A model generated the notes under the pieces. The model was not told the DNA's origin. It searched no databases and saw only the letters and a list, made by a program, of their open reading frames with translations. A stretch of 64,000 nucleotides of DNA, taken from NCBI GenBank assembly GCA_947683625.1, contig CANTUR010000910.1, forward strand, positions 328,218 through 392,217, read 5' to 3'. Shown piece after piece: positions 11,632 to 24,860 of the stretch. How positions within the stretch are numbered: position 1 is the first letter of the stretch; each line of letters starts with the position of its first letter. The position numbers and the translations under genes are program-made. Source of the stretch: Mallotus nudiflorus. Lineage: Eukaryota; Streptophyta; Magnoliopsida; Malpighiales; Euphorbiaceae.

Positions 11632-14600
11632 ATGGTAGAGATGGTCAATATCAGAGGTCACTCCCACATGAAAACCGCAGCATCGGCATCAGCTAGATTT
11701 GCCACCAGAAGACCTTCTCCTTCTTCTATCACTCTTTACGTGATCCTTCTTTTTGCCTTTTCGCTCTTTGTATTTCTTATTAACACAAGAGGCGTTTTGG
11801 AAAATGAATCCAAATCTCACTTATCTCAAGAGTCTCATTATAAATCTCAATCCACTTCTCGATTTCATAATCAATCCGAAACTGGGTCTCACTCTGATCA
11901 GGTATGTAATTTGATGGTTAAAGAATATTTCTATGCGATTTAGTGATTCATGTTTGCGTAAGAAATAGACCATTTATTTCTCTTTTGGCTCGATGATGCT
12001 CGAAGATTATTCAATTTCTTGCTATTTTGAGATTTGGGTTTTGCTTTGGGTTCTCGAGTTGATAATGGGTAGTTGTGTACTGGCGAAAATACTGTCGTTT
12101 TGTATGCTTTGTCTGTTCAGTATCTGTTCTGGGTTTGTGTGTACCATTCAAGTTATTTTGTACCTATTGGTGAATCAGCGAATGGTTTTCATTTTATGTT
12201 AGTGTTGTCAGGGATGTTAAGTTTTTGGGACAGTGATTTAGTTGAGTTGAGAGTTCAGTAATTGATGCGAGGGATCTTCAGTTTTTGGTACATGGCGAAT
12301 TGAGTCTTGGTATTGGTGCCAACAAATGAACTCTAACAGATGAATCAATAATTTTCAATTTATTTGTTGAATTCTAATAATTTCAGATCATGTGGTGCTA
12401 CTAGCTCTAACTAGACAAAACTTGAAGATGAAGTGTTGAACTTTTTTGAACTATGTTTGATAAGGCCATGTATGATACACCGTGAAATGTCAAATTAGAA
12501 ATTGATTATGTGTTTTGACTTGGACTTGGGAGAGAAGAAAACATGGATATTAAATTGGTTTGCACTTTTGACAACTCTTAGAAGCTATTTAAGTTAGATG
12601 ATTGGACGAGGGTGTAATTGACCTACATTCATGTTAATATCAAATTTAGCATGCCCTTTTTTTTACATATTATAATTAAGACTGTTTGTTTTTGTTACAT
12701 GTCTTGTCAAACCATTGCTCATGCTTCTTATTCCCTTGCATTTCTTGAATCCAATAAAAGTTATCACCTTTGCCCTTTTGTTGATGTTTCATGCACCATT
12801 CTTTTACAATTTACTTAAATGTTGATATAGAAGGCTGCTTTCCTTGTATTTCTGCAGATGCCTGATGAACAACTGCAAAATACTTCCCAGAAGTATCGTT
12901 TACATTCTTGTATCAATCCTACAGTCAAATATAAAGGTTAATATGATCCACATGATCTTTCATTTGTTCAGACATGGGTTTACACACCAATCCTTAAAGT
13001 ACAAGGAACTGAAGTTGCCTATGTGCTATGCAATTTCAACTGCAATCCAATTGTGCTAAAGTCTTTTTTTTATTTTATTTGATATTTTAGTGTTTTTTCC
13101 CTTTATTATCATCAATCATAAACTTGTTAAAGGAATTGCTTCTCTCCCCCCTCTCCTCCCCTCTTTTTCTCTGTGAAAGAAATGAATACATACAAATGCA
13201 CATATGCATGAATTCAAAAATATACTTCACCAAATAATACTATTCTAAATTCCACTTTGAAATGTCAGCTGCCCTAGGATGGGACCACTACATAACTGTT
13301 AGAAGCAACGGAGGGCTGAATCAGATGCGCACTGGTGTAAGTTAAAAAGAAATATTTATTGGTTCATTTGCTTTTTTCCCTCTACTTCTTTATGCATTTA
13401 TTATTTCATCCTATTTTTCCTCTGTACATTTTTTTTCAACTCAATTAAGTTTACAATCCCAATTTTTCTCTATTCTTATTTTCACATAAAAGCTTAGTGC
13501 TCTTGATAATTTCTCATTATGTTGCCTCAAGTCATATTAGGTCTACTTCTTGCCTTTTGTTTTATTTCTGTAAATTTGATATTTTCAATTTTTTGTACTA
13601 GTACATTTGATGATCTAAGTTGAACTTGCCTAGACTGTCTCTATGACCCATTACTTCAATAGCTGTTGCTTCACATTTCTGTGAATGTGTACATTTCCTA
13701 TATGGTCTTATTATATCCATTAATATGCATTTTGATTTTCTCATTTCTGTTAAACATCTCAATTTTATTGGCTTGCTGTTTCTATTCATATAATCGAGGC
13801 CACTATAAGCTTATCTACAACGTAATGTTCTCCCATCCTTTGCTTCTCTTTTCATCAAATTTAGTTCTTTACTCATTGAGATTTGTTATTGTATGGGCTC
13901 TTTTACATGGATGGGGCTATTGGAGTAGTTTCAGCTGAACTTATGAACAACTGAAAATCAGCATCATTATCTTGCACAAGAGATCTCTTGTGCAGTTTTT
14001 CTGGCTCCCATATTATTAAATACTGATATGCTTAGTGTCAAATACCTTAAGAAGAGTTTTGTGAATGATAAATATGTAACTGAATCTGCAAAGGGCTATT
14101 ATGTACCTCTGGTAATTGATGTACGCATGGAAGTGCTTGTGCATTTCTACCGGACTGCAATACTGTTTGCTACATAATTTGATTATGCGAGACTGCAAAC
14201 TCAATAAATATGTTTATGCTGCAGATTTCGGACATGGTGGCCATTGCACACATCATGAATGCTACATTAGTCATCCCCCAGCTGGATAAGCGTTCATTCT
14301 GGAAAGATTCAAGGTGATTGAGTATTTCTTCCACATATATAGTGTAGTTGGATTATTCTCTAGGTCTACTTTCTTTTGCACTTCTCATGTCATACTTATA
14401 ACCCCTAGGTTTTTCTTTACTGACCATGGTTACCATGTGCAGTACATTTTCAGATATATTTGATGAGCTTCATTTCATCAAAAGCTTAGAAAATGATGTA
14501 AGGATTGTTAAGGAGCTGCCTGCTAAACTGGAATCTCTTCCTCGGGCAAGGAAACACTTCACCTCGTGGTCTAGCATGGGCTACTTTGAAGAGATGACAC

Positions 14601-17600
14601 AATTATGGAGGGAATTTCAGGTTCAGGAAATAATTGTCTGCTTTCCAAGCACTCATATTTCTTATGAATTTCTTGTATCATGCTGATGAACTTGACATTT
14701 TGAATTTGAATTTTCCATGATCATTTGGATCTTTTTTGGTGTCGCATAAATTAGCTCACCGTTGGATAAAATAATATTTTAAAGTACACTCATAAGGATG
14801 AAACCTTCTTAGATAATTTAGATGCTTTATGTTCTCAATGACAGCTTCTCTAGAGTTGGCATATCTACATTTGTCATATCCAACTGCACGGTCTCTTCAT
14901 CTAGTTGTTTAAGGTTTTTCTGGGATTGCACATTCAAATGTGGTATATGTTCCAACATTTGTTATTAGTATTGCGCTGCAACCCAGGCCCATAAATTAAT
15001 TCTTAGGTTTCATGTGTAGGGAGAGGCTTACTAATCTGTATTTGTTATTTTGCAATGGTAATCTTGAGGTTTGTTCACCAAGACTTTCATGGTTTGTACA
15101 AAGGAGTAAAAAATTAGAGGAAAAAAGGGCATAAAAATTTAGGGATAATTACTATTACTCTCTGAGATTTGACCAAAATCACTATTTTGCACCTCCCTTT
15201 TTAAAAATGAATTAAATCCTCCTTAATTATAGTTTCATCAACTGTTTCCCCCTTTTGTTTTTTGTTTTAAAAAAAAGAGTCAAGTAACATAAGGAGGCAT
15301 ATTTACCTTCAATATTTGATTAAATTTATAATGTCATATCATACTTAGTCAATTTTTTATTTTCTCTATTTTTTTCTAAAAAAATCATTCACCTTTTTTA
15401 CACTATTATAATATTAAAAATAATTGAAATTTCAGGTCATCGTTTAATTAAATTAAATCAAACTAAATTAAAAATTATAATCCTAATGAATTTTTTCTCC
15501 AATTATTACTACCAGCAAATATTAATTAAAAAAGGGATGTAATTTTTAATTCAGTTTGATTTCCAAGAAAATTGGAAATCTTAATAAATTCATTAGGATT
15601 ATAATTTTTTATTTAGAAATTGGAAATCTTGTTTCTAGAACACCAGCAAATAATTATATTTGAACAGACGATTTCTATGGGGAAATTTTCTTGCAAGCTG
15701 CTCCAGTTTCCACTAGTAACAGGCTCCTTTGTGTAGGGTTCTATTACAGTTTCCCAATTTTGTTTTGTTGGCAACTTTTTGCAATTGGTCCAGCTTTAAA
15801 ATTTTGAGCTGAAGATATTAATAAACACTCTGTTTGGAGGAGTTTGCTATTTTTAAGATGTTTCTTAATGCTTTGTTCATGGATTACACCTCATTAGTCA
15901 TCAGTGTTAATCCTTTTTAAAAAAGAACTGTATATGCTTAATATTTTTTCATCAGTTCCTGGGCCTTTTCTGCTATTGTTGAAATTTGCAATTTCTAACT
16001 ATCAATTGGTCACTGCAGGTGATTCATGTTCCAAAATCAGATTCTCGGCTTGCAAACAATGATTTGCCTCTTGATATACAGAGGTTAAGATGTCGAGCTT
16101 TATATCATGCTCTTCGCTTCTCTCCTCCAATTGAAAGCCTGGGAAAGGTCTGGAACACATCCTTTTTGTTGATATATTCAGCAACTATCATCCAAAATAA
16201 AATTGGTTTAATAATCATCAAGGTTTTCAAAATTGAATAGTGGTTTATTCAAAATTGAATGGTAGTTTATCTGATTGAATTCAGGATAAATTGTTCAAAC
16301 TTTCAATGTCCATTTGTAACTTATAGTTGATATTCTATCATTGTACAACACCATGTGCATGATCCTGGGTTTGTCACTTATCATCACTACCAATGCATTG
16401 AGGTCTCCTATGGGGTCCTGTTAAATTAGGTTCTGAGAATGCGTGACGATGACACCACAGAAGTTGGTGGAGCGGCTGAGAATGCATGGTGGAAGATACA
16501 TTGCTCTTCATCTCAGATATGAGAAGGACATGCTTTCTTTTACCGGATGTAATTATGGTCTGACGGAGGCAGAATCTGAGGAGCTACGACTAATGAGGTG
16601 AGAATATATCTCTGTTTAGTTTGTGTACATGTGCATATTTGTGTTATCGACAGAAAAGATGTACACATTTATGTTCTTGGTTATTTATTTTATTTTCAGG
16701 GAGAATACAAACCATTGGAAGGTTAAAAAGATAAACTCAACAGAACAGAGAGAGGGAGGATTTTGTCCCTTAACTCCAAAAGAGGTGGGAATATTTCTCC
16801 AAGCTCTTGGTTATTCTCCATCAACCGTAATTTATATTGCAGCCGGGGAAATTTATGGCGGTGAATCTCACCTTTCAGAGCTCACTACTCGCTTCCCAAA
16901 TACAGTTTTCAAGGTTGGTCACTAATTTTGTAGCATTAATTGCATTGGCCAAGTGAAGCCACGTAAGCTGCTAATATTGGTAATTTACATTGGTGGTTGG
17001 ATTAATTTCAGGAAACATTAGCAACTCCAGATGAGTTAGAGGCATTTGCTAAGCATGCATCTCAGACAGCAGCACTGGATTACATCATTTCCATAGAGAG
17101 TGATGTATTCATTCCATCACATTCGGGTAATATGGCCAGAGCTGTAGAGGGCCACCGGAGATTCTTAGGGCATCGTAAGACAATCACCCCCGAGAGGTAT
17201 AGATCCAATTAAAATGTTATATAAAATTTCTATTCCGAACAAATGTATGTTGGTGCTAGTGTGTCCAATTTCTAGAAGGTAATCAACTGAGAAACAATTG
17301 GCTTGAAATCCATAATGGAACTACACCAAATATCCTTGACTTTCTGCATTCATGCTCAAGAAGAGTGCTGCAGGAATTCTTTTGTCAAAAATCTTGAAGC
17401 ACCACATGCAAGTGCAACTAAATGATCAGTGCAACTTTACTGTGTCTTTTGTTTGCTGGGTTGATAATACGTGATATGCGGTTACAAATTCAGATTTACT
17501 ACATTGGATGTTATACTTTTTTGATGGATATTTTCTTATTTTCTTGGGCTCTGGTTGTGCTGCTGGAAACATTATCTGGCAAAAAGCTATAAATTTTATC

Positions 17601-18453
17601 CAGTCTTTTTTTAGTACATGCTCAAAAATTGCTATTGGGAACTATCGCCTTGTGATGTCAGTTTACGGGAATAATTGCATCTCCACTAGAGTTCAATAAC
17701 TTCCATTGCCTCTTGTGCAGTATGTAAGTACATACTCTGGTTATTGTTCTCTGAAGTATTGTATCGTTTGTTCTAAAACTCATAACCTATTTTTTGTTCC
17801 CTGGAGATTATTTCTTCTGCAATGCATTTGGTGATGTTATGTGGAAATGGAGGGAAGGACTGGTTTTCTTGTTTCTCATCTCACCCTCACCTCCTTACCT
17901 GATTTTTTCTTGGTGAAAATTATATGGGTGGACATTTTCTCTAATATCAATTTAATTTATTGCAGAAAAGGACTAGTTAAATTATTTGATAAGCTAGAAA
18001 GTGGACAGCTGAAGGAAGGTTCCACATTTTCAAACATTGTGCAGGAGATGCATAAGAACAGGTAAATTTGTTGTATGTTCTGTTAATTATATGATAGGTT
18101 TAGCACTTTTTTAATGTTTTAGTGATCTTTTTCCCCTTTGACCTGAAAGGAAGTCTTTGTATTTTATACCACAACTTGAAATGTGTAGAATTGGTGTTGT
18201 TCCATTGGTTGTGACATGGAAAGTGATTTATTCTACCACTAACATGCTAAATGAACAATGTGGTTTTGAACATTTTGACATCCAATAGGTGTATTGATAG
18301 AGTTTTGATCAAATTTTCAGGCAGGGAGCTCCAAGAAAAAGAAAAGGTCCATTGCCAGGAATAAAGGGTCGAGCACGTTTCAGGACTGAAGAATCCTTCT
18401 ACGAGAATCCATATCCTGAATGCATATGTAGATCAAAAAAGGTTAGCTTGTGA
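11632..18453 (+). CDS. O-fucosyltransferase family protein (GT106-like), 11 exons
   Basis: Exons: 11632-11901, 12858-12936, 13269-13336, 14225-14313, 14443-14620, 16019-16147, 16461-16597, 16700-16913, 17012-17196, 17966-18061, 18321-18453. All introns are GT-AG and all phases agree, giving 525 aa. The N-terminus is short and basic, with one hydrophobic segment (about residues 33-51), a type II signal anchor as in Golgi glycosyltransferases. The stem is Ser/His-rich. The O-FucT domain (PF10250 type) shows NGGLNQMRTG (130-139), HLRYE (288-292, with the Arg expected to contact the sugar nucleotide), a DVFIPSHSGNMA block (419-430) and GHRRF (435-439). The basic C-terminal tail fits Arabidopsis members. 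This plant clade includes rhamnogalacturonan rhamnosyltransferases, so the donor sugar is not certain; a cell-wall or glycoprotein role in the Golgi is inferred. Intron 5 (14621-16018) carries an inverted-repeat insertion. The first ATG is followed by a second one at codon 4; I keep the first. Confidence 0.9.
15450..15612. mobile_element. MITE-like foldback in intron 5 of the O-fucosyltransferase gene
   Basis: A 23-bp perfect inverted repeat (15470-15492 against 15588-15610, AATTCATTAGGATTATAATT type) flanks another inverted pair of about 23 bp (about 15452-15474 against 15540-15562), giving nested hairpins. A direct repeat ACCAGCAAATA lies inside at 15511 and just outside at 15642. Non-coding. 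It could be a MITE or a local palindromic rearrangement; no clear target duplication was found. Confidence 0.5.
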
Positions 18454-19300
18454 TGAAGTTCAAAAGCCCCAGCTCACATTTTTGGCGCAATTTTCTGAGA
18501 CGTGGTATGTTTTGCGTATGGACTTGGCTTCATGGCTGCCCAAGTCATGGGGCAGGTAATTGATGACCCTGCAACAAGTTGGTACCTGGCACAGCCATCC
18601 TTCTCGCGAAGAAGAATGTGAAGAAAGGGGAAAAGTGTAAAAGTATTTCATCGATTCTCTTGTATAGTTTTGTATCTTTTCTTGTATTAGTTAATATATA
18701 ATTTATTTGGTTGCCATATGATGCTTTGTGGCATTATGAGAAACATTTTTGTTTTCGAGATGAAGGTAGACGTAGTGGATCCTTTTGCAAGTCTTTGTTT
18801 TTCCCGTCTGATGGTACAGGCCATTAACCACAGGTGATCAAATTGTGTTTTATAGTGTTGTATTTTTTAATGTTTTGTTTAACAGGTACCCTTGTGTTGT
18901 ATTTGAGTTCACTTCTTAAAGGTTTGGATTTACTGACGAATTTGGATTATGATCAATCAAAATATGTTCTAGGGATAAAGGTCAATTTCCCATGAACTAT
19001 TCGATGAATCCTTTTGTTACCATATGGATCAATTTAACGACTCAATTATCTAATGAAAGGTCAAATTAGCCTTAATAATTATACTTGCCCCTTTATAATT
19101 TGACAGGTCAACAAAAGACCCCTGAACATTTACAATCACCTCCCTAATATTTTAATTAGTTAACAAATTAGACCTTATTTTAGTAGAAAATATTTAATAA
19201 AATTAAAAATTATATTTAAAACCTGAATTTTTATACTATATAAAATTAATTATTTACAAATAATTTTTCGTAATTTTAAAATATATATTAATTTTATTTT
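18454..19300. other. 3' end of O-fucosyltransferase gene and AT-rich spacer
   Basis: After the stop the first 250 bases look like a transcribed 3' region with AATATA-like poly(A) elements near 18690-18700. From about 18970 a repeat-like stretch begins (short phrases such as GGTCAATTTCCCATGAACTATT, then CCCCTGAACATTTA), typical of small plant non-coding elements. I could not find its ends. No gene. Confidence 0.4.
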
Positions 19301-21140
19301 TAAATTATACTTAACATTTGTGTGTGTATTTTAAAATTATGTTTATGGTGAAGAGTGTGTGTTAGACATGTAGCCACAAGTTTGAGTGTAATGTGATTAT
19401 GAGACATGTTTTGGTGTGTGGTTTTTAGTGTACATGAAGGCATGTCTAGTTTGAGGTCTTTTAACTTGAGTTTTGGACCTATGAACTTCATGTGGATGAG
19501 TCCTTTTTTACTATTCATTAACTCTCGGTGAGTTAGGTTTCATAGTTCCAATGACTTGAGCGTTATCACTCACATTAGATGATGACGAAGAAGAATGATC
19601 TTTAATTTTAACAAATATGGTTTGAGTTGATGATAAGGATGGTGCTCCATTAGAGTAGAGCCCAAGCCATGTGTGTTGCCATAAAATCTTTATGAGTCTA
19701 AAAGATTATTTAAAGTATCTTTTCCCTTCTTAAACTTTGAAATTGAGCATTTTAAATCCAAATTTTCTTGTGGAAGCTTCTTTCTCATTTTCATGTTTAG
19801 CTTTCTCAAGCTCATTTTTCAAAAGAGAGGAGTTATTTAGATCATTTAAAAATTGTTCACTTGATAAACCAACTTTTGCAAACTAAATTTTTCAAGTTTT
19901 CAAAATCCTTAAACATTTTCAAAAGCTCTTACTTATAGTGTTTCTTCTTTGAAGAAGATTTTTGCACTTAAGCATAAGTTTGCTTATAATAGAGCTCTCA
20001 TCATCATCATCATCATTGTTTAAGCAACCATATTCATTATAAGAATAGTGAGAAGTAGAGGGTACGTCATGATTTTCTTCAAGATACACGAAGTAAAGAT
20101 TTGCTATTTCTTATTGCTCCTTTTCCTTTTCTGAATTGAAGGAGTTATCGCAAGTAGCTTTAAAGACCTTCTTCTTTTCTTTAGCTCCCTTACTTTTGAA
20201 TTTCAACTTGGAGCACTCATTTCTAATATGACTTAATTTTTTGCATTCATAGCGAGTGACTTCCTTATTCTTCTTCCCTTTGTTCTTCTTATTATCCCTT
20301 TGCCTTGAGAAATTCTTTGTTCTTAATAGTTTCTTGAAGCTTCTAGTGATCATTGCAATCTTATCATCCTCCTCATTAAGTCTTTCATCATCACTTGCAT
20401 CTTGAGAAGCTTTCAAGGAAATTCCTTTCTTCTTATCATCTTTCTCTTCTCTTTCATCCTCCCTTTGCTTGAAGGTGAGTTCATGAGTCAATAACTTCTT
20501 AATTAGAATGTCGATAGAAAGCTTGGATAAAACATAAGCTTCCTTAATTGAGGTCACCCTTGATTTCTAATCCTTCTTAGGTAGGAGATCTTGGTATTAA
20601 TCTCCTCCTTTCAGTTGTGTTTTCCCAACTTCTTTAGAGATGTAAGAAGAGCATTAAGACGGTTAGATATTTCGATGATTGATTTTTATGGTTTCATCTT
20701 GAAGAGTTCACACTCATAAACATGGAGTTGAACCTTCTTGCTCCTCACCTGTACATTTCCTTTATAATGATTTTTAAGATTTCCCCACATCTCTTTTGTG
20801 GATTGACAATATTGTGCCTTGCCTCCTTCATCTCTAACATTAAGGCAAATAAATTAGTCATGGCTTTCTTATTCTTGTGATTCTTATCTTTTTACTCCTA
20901 AGTCCATTAACTTTTATCAATGAGAAATTCAACATTGTCAACCTTGGCCTTTGGATCTTACCAACCATCTAAAATCATATCCCATAACCTAATAGGATCA
21001 CTATCAAGATAGAGCTTTATTTTGAATTTTCAATATGGGTAATCTACGCCATTAAAGAAAGGTCTCAAAGAAGAGAACTTTAGTTGTTGGGGATCATTTA
21101 ATTCATCCCCAACTTCTTCTATCTTTATTGAATGACTTTG
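19300..21140 (-). pseudogene. Sirevirus-like gag, copy 2, broken
   Basis: Read from about 21120 downward, this is the same gag family as copy 1 (1803-3449). A frame of 148 aa (20557-20111) covers the Lys/Glu-rich linker and the zinc-knuckle region. In the knuckle the first Cys is replaced by Arg (R-Y-E-C-x4-H-x4-C), so one metal ligand is lost. Upstream and downstream segments of the protein are split by stops and shifts. The coiled-coil and acidic stretches lie toward 19700-20100, and the end fades near 19300. No protease, integrase or reverse transcriptase follows. I could not see a primer binding site in front of it. Confidence 0.65.
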
Positions 21141-21149
21141 CAACTTTTT

Positions 21150-21860
21150 ATAGAGTTTTATCTGCTTAAGATTGTAAGCAACCCTTCAGGACATGAGCAT
21201 CAAATTTTATAACCATTGGAGTTGCAGGGAGCCGTTTTGGCTTTGTTAAGCCTGCCACAAGATCATAAGTGCATGCTCACAATCGTGAGCAGCCTTCTCA
21301 TGATCCTGAGCAGGGATTGTGAGCACCCCAAGAACTTCAGTCTTAAGAGGCTTTAAGTTTGGGTTGGCTTACTTTGGTCTCCTCAAGATCGTAACCTACT
21401 GCTTAGGATTATGAGCAGCAGTTGATTATGAGAAATTTGATCCTTTTTTTTAGCACTTAGAATCTCCTTGCAATTTGAATTATTACCATGCTTAAAGATG
21501 CATACATGAGGGTCCTATTGAGCTTGATTCTCATGTTTGAAAGTTGAATTGTTAATCCTCCATTTTATAGTCTTTTAAATTCTAACTTATACTTCAATCA
21601 CTTAAACAAAAATCATTAGTACATAAACATTATTTGTTAAAGTCAAAATAAAAATGGTGATTTAGTTGACCATGTAAATGCTAAAAAACTGTCACAATAA
21701 AAAATAATAAAATTTTTAAGAATATTTTTTATATCTTTCATATTTTAAAAAATATCAAATGTTATTTTAATCTTGATTAAATTTTTTTCATCATTTGCAT
21801 GATCAATGATTAATTTCCCATATTTTGACCTTCACAAATCAATTTTTATATACAAATATA
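21150..21860 (-). repeat. Truncated second Sirevirus-like LTR (U3 part)
   Basis: Between gag copy 2 and the LTR at 21862-22922 lies another LTR-like U3 stretch. It has a degenerate LTR-start motif near 21790-21830 and a row of palindromes of the GCTCACAATCGTGAGC type (perfect at its core at 21275-21290, weaker ones to about 21420). It lacks a TATA box and a clear end. I read it as a remnant of the 5' LTR that belonged to gag copy 2. Confidence 0.45.
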
Positions 21861-21861
21861 A

Positions 21862-22922
21862 ATAGGTCTTAGAGGGGGTGAATAGGTCTAATTAAATTTA
21901 GAGAAAAATTAAAAAATTAAAAGGAGATTAGAAGTGATGTAAGGAGGTGTAAAAATGTACAAGAATAAGAATGAAGAAGATAACAAGACCTATAACACAA
22001 GCAATGTCAGGAATTTAGATTCTCAACCAAATTTACATCTCCCATTTAACTTATCCTCAAGTTAGAATCTTATTTTCAAGATTAATTACATAATAGTTTT
22101 TCAAGGCTCAATTTAAACCTTCACAGAAATGAGTTTTTCTTGGCTCAACTGAAACCATAATAAAAAAAAAAAAAAAATCAAGTGTTTTCAATGGATAACA
22201 CTTAAACTATGCCACTAAAGTTGATCCTCACTTCCTCTTACTTAACATAAAAAAGAGATGAAGTAGAATTCTAACTCTAACTCACAACCCAACTCTCTTT
22301 AAGAGATTAATTATAAAGAAAATTGGAAGTGAGAAGTTTTATAAGCAATAAATTTGATAATAAATTTTTCCACCAAACTTCCTAACCTCTTCAATGTGTT
22401 TTCAATAGGTATTTATACCTAAAGACTTAAATTTTACCTGTTGGAGGAAAGTCAAAACATCCCTAATCTTTCTCAACTTTATTAAATGAAATTTTAGCTT
22501 TTTGTAATAAAATGGACACTCACAGTTGTGAGGAGCACGTTAATGGTTGTGAGCCTTGACAAACTAATTGTTGATGTTTAGATATATTTATTGGAGTTGA
22601 GGCAAACGATCCCTATGATTATGAAATCCTTTTCATGATCATCATCAAGCACCTCATAATCATGAGGGGCATATCATAAAGGGGCCACAATGTTTGGCTT
22701 TAATCAGGCTCTTGCTTGTGATGCTTCTTATTACCATAACCAAGATCATAAGGACTCTCGTGACTCCTAAAAGGCTTTGATTTCATTTCAATTCATTGCA
22801 TATTGATTGTGGCTTTGAACATAACATAAATACACACTTAAACATATATATTAGTAAACAAAAAATTAATTGTTAAAGCTAAAAGTAAGGGTAATTACAA
22901 ATTGATCATGCAAAGGTTAACA
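21862..22922 (-). repeat. Sirevirus-like LTR A
   Basis: On the minus strand the LTR starts TGTTAACCTTTGC at 22922, directly after a polypurine tract. It runs for about 1.06 kb to near 21862, with the CCCCCTCTAAGACC end block resembling the end of copy 1's LTR. It has a TATA box (TATAAATA, about 22411-22419). Upstream of that are degenerate palindromes such as CTCACAGTTGTGAG (22519-22532) and CCTCATAATCATGAGG (22652-22667). LTR B (26603-27715) is alignable over most of its length at roughly 80 percent by eye. Confidence 0.75.
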
Positions 22923-22936
22923 ATCTCCCCCCTTTT
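22923..22936 (-). other. Polypurine tract before LTR A
   Basis: On the minus strand AAAAGGGGGGAGAT abuts the TGTTAACC start of LTR A. This marks LTR A as the 3' LTR of the element whose gag is copy 3, further right. Confidence 0.8.
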
Positions 22937-24860
22937 GACTTTGACAATTAATTTTTAAAGGATAATGAGAAAGTACCAAGTGTATATATGTGCATTTGTT
23001 CACTATACTCCCCCTCAATCATATACTATGGGGTTTGAAAATTTCTCCCTCTTAATATATGCGAGGATGAGTTAATCGTATCAAATATCAATCAAACATA
23101 TTAAGTATTTAGTTTCTTCTTTTTTTTTTGAATGCTAGTTATAATTCAAGAAAAAAATCATTATCATTTAAAATATCAAATTTCTCTCTTCCTTTGTCAA
23201 AGTGAAAATGGAGGAAAGGTAAGCAGAGACTAAACATTAATAAACATTAATGGAGGAAAGGTAAGCATACATCATAAACATTAATCAATCATAGTGGCAC
23301 TAATTGAGAAAAGAATGAAATAAATTCCAAAAGAATACTAGAAGAGTAAATATACCAATTGAAGAACAAATGAACCAATCGAAGAATGAATGATACTAAT
23401 TTATACCCAATGACAAGTCAAATGAAGAATCAATAATGAAAAGTGAAGTCTATGCCAAGCATATATTAAAGAATTGGTAACAACTATCATAATTATCAAT
23501 ATATAATTCAAAGTGGGCTTTTAAAGAATAAATCATATTAAGTGAAAAATGATGCTAAATAAGAGATACTAAATGCTAAATAGTAAAAGAAAATACGAAA
23601 TAGTATGTCAAGATTATGCAATTTTGAGAAACATTTTGATTATGCAAAAGGTCAAATTCTACTTAGACATCTTAATATTTGCATGTCTATCCATAAACTA
23701 TATAAGTTGATTGTTAATTTATCAATAATTAGTACAAAAGAGCAAGATAATCATTAAGTAACCTTTTGAACCCAAACCTCAATTAATATAAGTTTGTGAC
23801 TCTCAAAGTATTATATAGATAGAAGGTTAAGATGAAGTTTTCCATAATAACATATGTCAAAATTTGTATGTCCAAATTTCATGTCCGTAAATCTATTTTG
23901 CCTACCAACCTTTGAAAATATTTCATGACTAAGATGGTTGGTGCCTTTTTTAGACATAGATAGTCTAGGATGAGCATTCATTTCATAAAAGCAATATATA
24001 TATGAATTTTTTATGCGAATTAGGTTTATCTAACAAATAAAACTGGCAACAAACTAGTGATATCCACACCTTAGATCATCCAAGAAACAAGTGGGTGGAA
24101 ATTGGAACCTTTAATTATCTAACAACTAAAAACTCTAGTTATCAGGAAGTCATTGCAATTATATATGGATCTTCTAATTGATAAGACAATTGAACTATCA
24201 CATAACTTGTTTTCTTTAGAAAGTTCAAAGAATAAAACACTAAGTAATTTGAAAGAAAAATTTGTCACTTTGATTTAATTGATGAAAAAGATGCCTTAAT
24301 TGGCTACAAAATAAACTATTTATATTTATTCTTAAGCCCTAAAGCTAATATAAAATAAATCCTTAAAAGATAAGGATAATAAACCCCTAAAAGATAAGAA
24401 AACAAGTCCTTAAAGGTATAGATTTATTTTGCTTGCCAACTAAGTTAAAGAAAAGTATTCCTAACTAAAACATTTAAAATTCATTTTTTTTGGACTTAAA
24501 CAGATCCAAATTCTTTTTTTTTGGACTTAAACAGATCCAAATTCATTTTTAAACACTAAGTGGACTAAATAGCACTTATTTGGGCTTTATATTGGGTTGG
24601 AATAAGTGTAGCTATTACTTTGGGCTTAATACATCCAAATTGGTTCTAATAACACTACTTGGGCCTAAATTTTTATTTTGCACCAAATGAATAAGTTTAG
24701 GACCATAATGAACTTCATGTTTTCTAAATGGATAAGATTGAATTAAATTAGTATATGTAATGCTTCTTTTATCTTCTTAGCACGTGCTTTTATAATTAGA
24801 CCTCCATTATAAGTTAGAAAAATCTTGAATCTTTGTTGGATTAAGAGTTCTTGTTACACT
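22937..24860 (-). mobile_element. Non-coding internal part of Sirevirus-like element (copy 3)
   Basis: Between gag copy 3 and the polypurine tract lie about 1.9 kb in which I find no protease, integrase, reverse transcriptase or RNase H sequence on either strand. A second purine-rich stretch on the minus strand lies near 23011-23020. At 24488-24548 a unit of about 31 bases (GGACTTAAACAGATCCAAATTC plus a T run) is present twice in tandem. This part looks like the long non-coding 3' region of Sireviruses joined straight to gag. Confidence 0.55.

Noticed and set aside
21240..21420. Operator-like repeats GCTCACAATCGTGAGC as a bacterial regulatory array
   Set aside because: They lie in LTR U3 sequence of a plant retroelement and recur in the related LTRs, so a bacterial origin is not needed.
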